DNA of 64,000 bases, taken from assembly GCF_000224145.3 (NCBI RefSeq), contig NC_020170.2, positions 2,785,589 to 2,849,588 on the forward strand, in the 5' to 3' direction. This stretch comes from Ciona intestinalis (Eukaryota > Chordata > Ascidiacea > Phlebobranchia > Cionidae). Made by a program: the position numbers and the translations under genes. Shown here in pieces: positions 59,777-64,000 of the stretch (positions are counted from its first letter, which is position 1; every line of letters starts with the position of its first letter). Below the pieces are notes generated by a model. That model ran no database searches. It was not told where the DNA came from and saw nothing but the letters and a program-made list of their open reading frames with translations.

Positions 59777-61052
59777 TCAATTATCAGCAAATGGGAAAAT
59801 CGTTCCCTACAGTATTGCTAAGATAATCCGTCTTTCCAAATAAACTTCTATTGCGCATGCGCAGGAGCTCACCTTTGCTACCGTTTCCCGTTGAATCACC
59901 ACTGGATGGTACAGGTTTAAAAATCTTTAAATGTTCCAAATAGTGAATACCAGACTCTGGTGAATACTACAACTGTATCGCAGATGAGAGAGGCCACTCG
60001 TAAACTCGTATATATATATAACGTGCCTGTATACAACATTCATAACACAAACCCCTTTAGTATCCGTGCCTTCGGTTGGTAAGCAATTTTTATTTTGGTT
60101 GGTAAGCAATTTTTATTTTGGTTGGTAAGCAATTTACTGTAGATAATTGAGTTTTTGTTAATGCCTTTCAATGTGTAACAAAATCAGCGACCACACTACT
60201 AGATAATATTTTTCAAATTATCAAGCTCAAAACTGTAAACAAACCGTGTACATTGGAACGTGCCAAAAAATACCACTGCATATACTCGGTCGATTAAAAC
60301 CAGAGTCAGTATATAAACATGTTTATATACGGACGCTGATTAAAACCATAAGTTTTAATCTTTTTGTTTGGTCACACTACAATTTTGATTGCAAAATGCG
60401 CAATAAAACTATTTCAAAGCATATATAATTGACATTTTTGCAAGCCCTACATAATTCTGACTCAACCACACATTTGAGTAACGAAATGAACTTCCAGTTT
60501 GTAATCCAATGCACTCAAACCATTCAGCTCAAATTGTTGTACTATTGCAACACAGCTATATTTTGGTGCTATGTGGGAGTATATCATGGAATTGTTGTAT
60601 ACCAAATGGAATATATTTATAATAAAGCAGACATTCAAAATCTGTTGTAGCCTATTATTTGTTTTAATTTAAACTTGCAGAGAATAATATCCAAACTCAT
60701 TGCAGCTAAATAAACATATATGCTTTGTAAAGTGCATGTATTATTACAAATTACAATGAATATTGTATGCAGTATTTGCACAGTTTAGATTGGATTACAG
60801 TTTTACAAAACATTTGCAATTTTTTCTTTACATAGAGATTGGCTATTCTTTAAAAATAAATTACCTCAAAACCAACTTTTCACAACCACATCACATCATC
60901 AGAGTTTATATGTTACTAAAATCAGACCTTTATCAGTTTAACTCATTTAGTAAAGCAGCAAAAGTTTTGCAAACATGCTCCCTTTTCCACCTCCCATATG
61001 AAAATTGTGTGTTTGGTCTGTACGTTTTTATCCTGAGTAAACATTCCTGCAG
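59777..61052. other. Intergenic between STAND and nucleotidyltransferase genes
   Basis: Promoter side of the STAND gene and probable 3' UTR of the next gene. AT-rich; holds one short tandem repeat. Confidence 0.5.
60074..60135. repeat. Short tandem repeat, 23-bp unit, about 2.7 copies
   Basis: The unit ggttggtaagcaatttttat plus ttt occurs twice, followed by a partial third copy. Confidence 0.9.
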
Positions 61053-63172
61053 TTATATGACTGCTTTTGCATAATTATAGTTTCTGCATAAAAACAAAGA
61101 AACTTCGATTTTCAATTCAACTTCCAGTAGTGGATGTTCACATTTACCATGAGGTGTTTGTTTATATTTGTTATAATAATGAAGGGCGTTTACAGCAAGA
61201 GGTTGTTTTTGATAAGTGGTATTTCGTACAGCCTTAGTGTACGAATGTAATGCTTGAAAATATAAAAAAGATAGCTGTTCGGATTTTTCAATACTTTCAC
61301 AAGAACGTAATAAACTGTTTAAAACTTCATTTTGATGATCATTATATGTCTTATCCGAACCCAGTTGAAGATTAATGTAAAATGCCAAAACTTCAACCAT
61401 GAATTTTTCAATATCATTTGAACAAAGGGGAGGTAATGCAGTGCATAAATCAAGAGATAAAGGATGTGCATTATTATAAAATAGAGAATGTAGCACTTGA
61501 ATACATGGATAAAGAATAACCCTATTCTGTAGTAAAAGGGAAGACAATAATTTCCTTACTTCTGCTTTGGGCTCATCTTCAAAACCAAGCAGTAACAAAG
61601 TACAAATTTTTGCTTCATATGTCAATGCAGCAAACTGATCACTGGTAATACTTAAAAAATTCAGCGGCGGTATTCCTTGTACTACATACATTAGTAAATT
61701 TTGCATAAAATAAACTGTTTCTGCAAATGAACAAAAGCTATGTTTCTCAACTATAGCTATTAATCTTGAAACAAGTTTTTTAGGATCATAATTTTCAACA
61801 AAAATATCATCTTGCCTTCCCTTTGAATGATAAACTTTAAATCTTATCTCAAAAGCCACTGCAACCATGAATCGAAGCTGATGAGCCACCGTTTCACTGC
61901 ATAAGTTGCATTGTTCCAACATATCAATGATATTAAAACATGAAGATTCTTTTATTGAATATAGTCTACCGATTGCTGTGATAAAGATTGTTGAACTTCT
62001 GTAGATCACTCGCTTGATATTCAAACCTTGCAAACACTCCGCTGCATCGTAATGAGTTTTTCCAAAATTCAAATTCTGTAAGTCTTCTTTTATTTGTTCA
62101 AAAATTATTTTTTGTTCGGTGACTTGATCTTTATTTACAACAACATGGTGCGATTTGTCCTGATATTCACGAAATAATGTTTCTTCGCCAGCTACAAAAC
62201 AAGACTTGGATAAAATATCAGCTAAATGATATCCTTGCTTTATGTCTTCTTCCTTTTCCAACAGTTGAAGCATTTCTTTCACCGGCTTTATAAGCTCCAT
62301 TCTCCATGGTTTGTTTACAGTTGGTTGTCTTCCAAGTGGTATCTTGCTTGCATGTGACATTATCCCATCAAACGTTACACCATTTGGTGTGAAAGCATCA
62401 TAAAACCAGTTGGTGGTTTCACCGTTTAAACTTGGAATTTCAACCGAAGGAATCATGGTTTCTCCATGGTTGATTAGGACGATGTGAAATATTGTGGAGA
62501 ACCACTTAAAGTATCTCATGATCGTCTTACGCTCTTTAGTCCAAGCTGCTTCATCTTCAAGAAGAATGATGTGTTCAAAATCTGAATATAAAGTAATTTC
62601 TGATCGTGCCAGGGAACCTAATCCTACTACAGAGTATTTACAGGGGGGATTTCCCATAATCCCAATGCATTCATTAGAGACAAATCTCATTAATTCAGTA
62701 TAGTGCTTTGTAACTTTATTCTGCATATTTTGAACCTCTGATATTTTTTTTCTTTTTAATGTAAACAGTCTATCACCTTCTACATTATCAGGAATTTTAG
62801 TCACTTTTTTGTATTGTTCTCCCGATTTCTTCCTTGCTTGTTTTAGTTTTCTTTTTAGATCTGCAGCTATCTTGACCAATTTAGCATTTTGTATTTTAGC
62901 TTTGGCCTTCACCAGAACAGTTGAGCAAAAACTTCTAAGATCACTTTTAATTTTCTCATTATTTGGATCTCTCGCTATAGCAGCATTATACAAAGCCACA
63001 CTGCGAATAGCATTCAACTTTTTTGTTTTGCTTTACTTGCATATATTTTGGCCATGTCATGAAATATAGAAACTGAACTTTTGGGATGACCTTCTTCACC
63101 ATTTTCATTACACAGCAACTTCAATCTATCAATTAGATTCTTCTCGGATTGACTAATATCAACTGATTCCAT
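61053..63172 (-). CDS. Nucleotidyltransferase-fold protein (DUF294/GlnD-like)
   Basis: A single exon. The natural start is the ATG at 63172 (MESVDISQSEKNLIDRLK). One A appears to be missing in the run at about 63019-63024: KIYASKAKQK continues in the next frame as LNAIRSVALYNAAIARD. With that base the protein is 706 aa; without it the long frame starts at 63017 (654 aa). The motif GLGSLARSEITLYSDFEHII fits the polymerase-beta-type pattern G-S-x10-D-x-E, with D and E as expected metal ligands. A basic coiled stretch (LKRKLKQARKKSGEQYKK) precedes it. The C-terminal half is helical and ends in TPR-like text (ALHYYNKYKQ). Related animal proteins often go on into TPRs, so this one may be short. 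Substrate and function unknown. It runs parallel to the STAND gene, 1.3 kb away. Confidence 0.8.
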
Positions 63173-64000
63173 AGTAAAAACTTAATAAGAATTTCTATGT
63201 AGGCAGATTACTAATTTTATATTAACTGACTTCAGTGGCAATGGAACAAGCTACATTGTATTGTTTGAGTATGCCTTAAGCAAACAGTGTCATGTGTGCA
63301 GTAGTTATACATTCTGGTAATGAATATGTTTGGAAATACATGGCTATATTTTATTCCAATCATCTGGTCACAAATATCACCGGACAAACTGTTAAACTAT
63401 ATTTTGCTTATCATTTAACACAAATTTTCTTTTGATTTTTAATCCTACCCAAGTTGTTATTTTCAGTTTTGGCCATAAAAGTATAAACAAGAAAGCAAAT
63501 CTTTAATGAGTAAGCATGTATTAAAATATTTAGCATAATATTAGGTAAAGCTCGATCAAAAACAAACCAGACGTAACCAGCAAAGCTGTTTTCAGTCGTC
63601 ATTTGTGACCTTGGGAGAAGTAGATAGAATGCATTTATAAATAAGTAGGGTGGTTGAAAAAGGGACTATATAAAAGACTTTTTTTTCGTTTATTTCTAAT
63701 AATAAAATTATTTATTAATCAAAATAACAAGGACTTTAAACTGTCCCGCATTATCCTGTGTTTCTTAAAAAAACACAAAGTATTTAAAGCAGTTAAAAAA
63801 AAATACCTACCTTAACTCCATTTTCCTATTTAAAAGTACTCTCTAACTGTTAATTTTGCTTTAAATTCTTCTTATTAGTATAACTGGTAAAAAACAGCAA
63901 AGCATTAAGCAACTGTACTGATAAAAAATTGCCATATTTTAATTCTCTCAACAACTAGCTGTTAAACCAACATTGTTAGTGTTTCAATAAAATAGTTTTG
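63173..64000. other. 5' flank of the nucleotidyltransferase gene
   Basis: AT-rich. A single gtagggtggttgaaaaaggg near 63645 hints at a MITE end but no interior follows. No gene seen. Confidence 0.4.

Noticed and set aside
63640-63675. Possible MITE end
   Set aside because: Only about ten bases resemble the family end and no interior follows.

Overview
The window looks like nuclear DNA of a tunicate, most likely Ciona (species not resolved). The reasons are small multi-exon genes with short AT-rich introns, a single FGF gene of the FGF8/17/18 type, many copies of one short inverted-repeat element and one tRNA-headed SINE, and an apparent collapse of two divergent haplotypes around an assembly gap, as expected of a highly polymorphic species. 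I found seven protein-coding genes, all on the minus strand. For each I traced the exons by hand through splice sites and reading phase.

From left to right: (1) 1193-8796, a 20-exon type I membrane receptor with signal peptide, two C-type lectin-like domains, two Ig-like domains, fibronectin III-type modules, a transmembrane helix and a short tail with a YENM motif. (2) 10066-12416, a four-exon PLAC8-family protein. (3) 15547-24098, FBXW4 (F-box plus WD40), with one exon present twice in a haplotype-like duplication across an N gap (18602-18726). (4) 27329-38941, a five-exon FGF8/17/18 with a very long basic C-terminal tail. (5) 44030-50498, an 11-exon nucleophosmin/nucleoplasmin that keeps the NPM1-type C-terminal domain. 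(6) 52007-59776, an 11-exon STAND protein with the order DEATH-DEATH-CARD-like-NB-ARC-TPR. (7) 61053-63172, a protein with a polymerase-beta-type nucleotidyltransferase motif.

The most striking feature is the order FBXW4 - FGF8/17/18 - NPM, all in one orientation. From general knowledge, this is the order and relative orientation of FBXW4-FGF8-NPM3 on human chromosome 10. It suggests a chordate-age linkage, possibly held together by FGF8 regulatory DNA. The DNA around the FGF gene (about 24.8-43.2 kb) is visibly richer in G+C and poorer in repeats than its surroundings.

Repeats: about 20 copies of a roughly 190-bp inverted-repeat element (ends like TAGTAGGGTGGGGGAAGATG), most of them between 8.2 and 20.3 kb; many full or partial copies of a roughly 320-bp tRNA-headed SINE ending in ATTC repeats; and four hAT-type non-autonomous elements, three with perfect 8-bp target duplications. 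Two genes (the receptor and the nucleotidyltransferase) each need one extra base in an A-run to stay in frame, which points to sequence error or a null allele. I saw no rRNA, true tRNA, CRISPR or virus-derived element.
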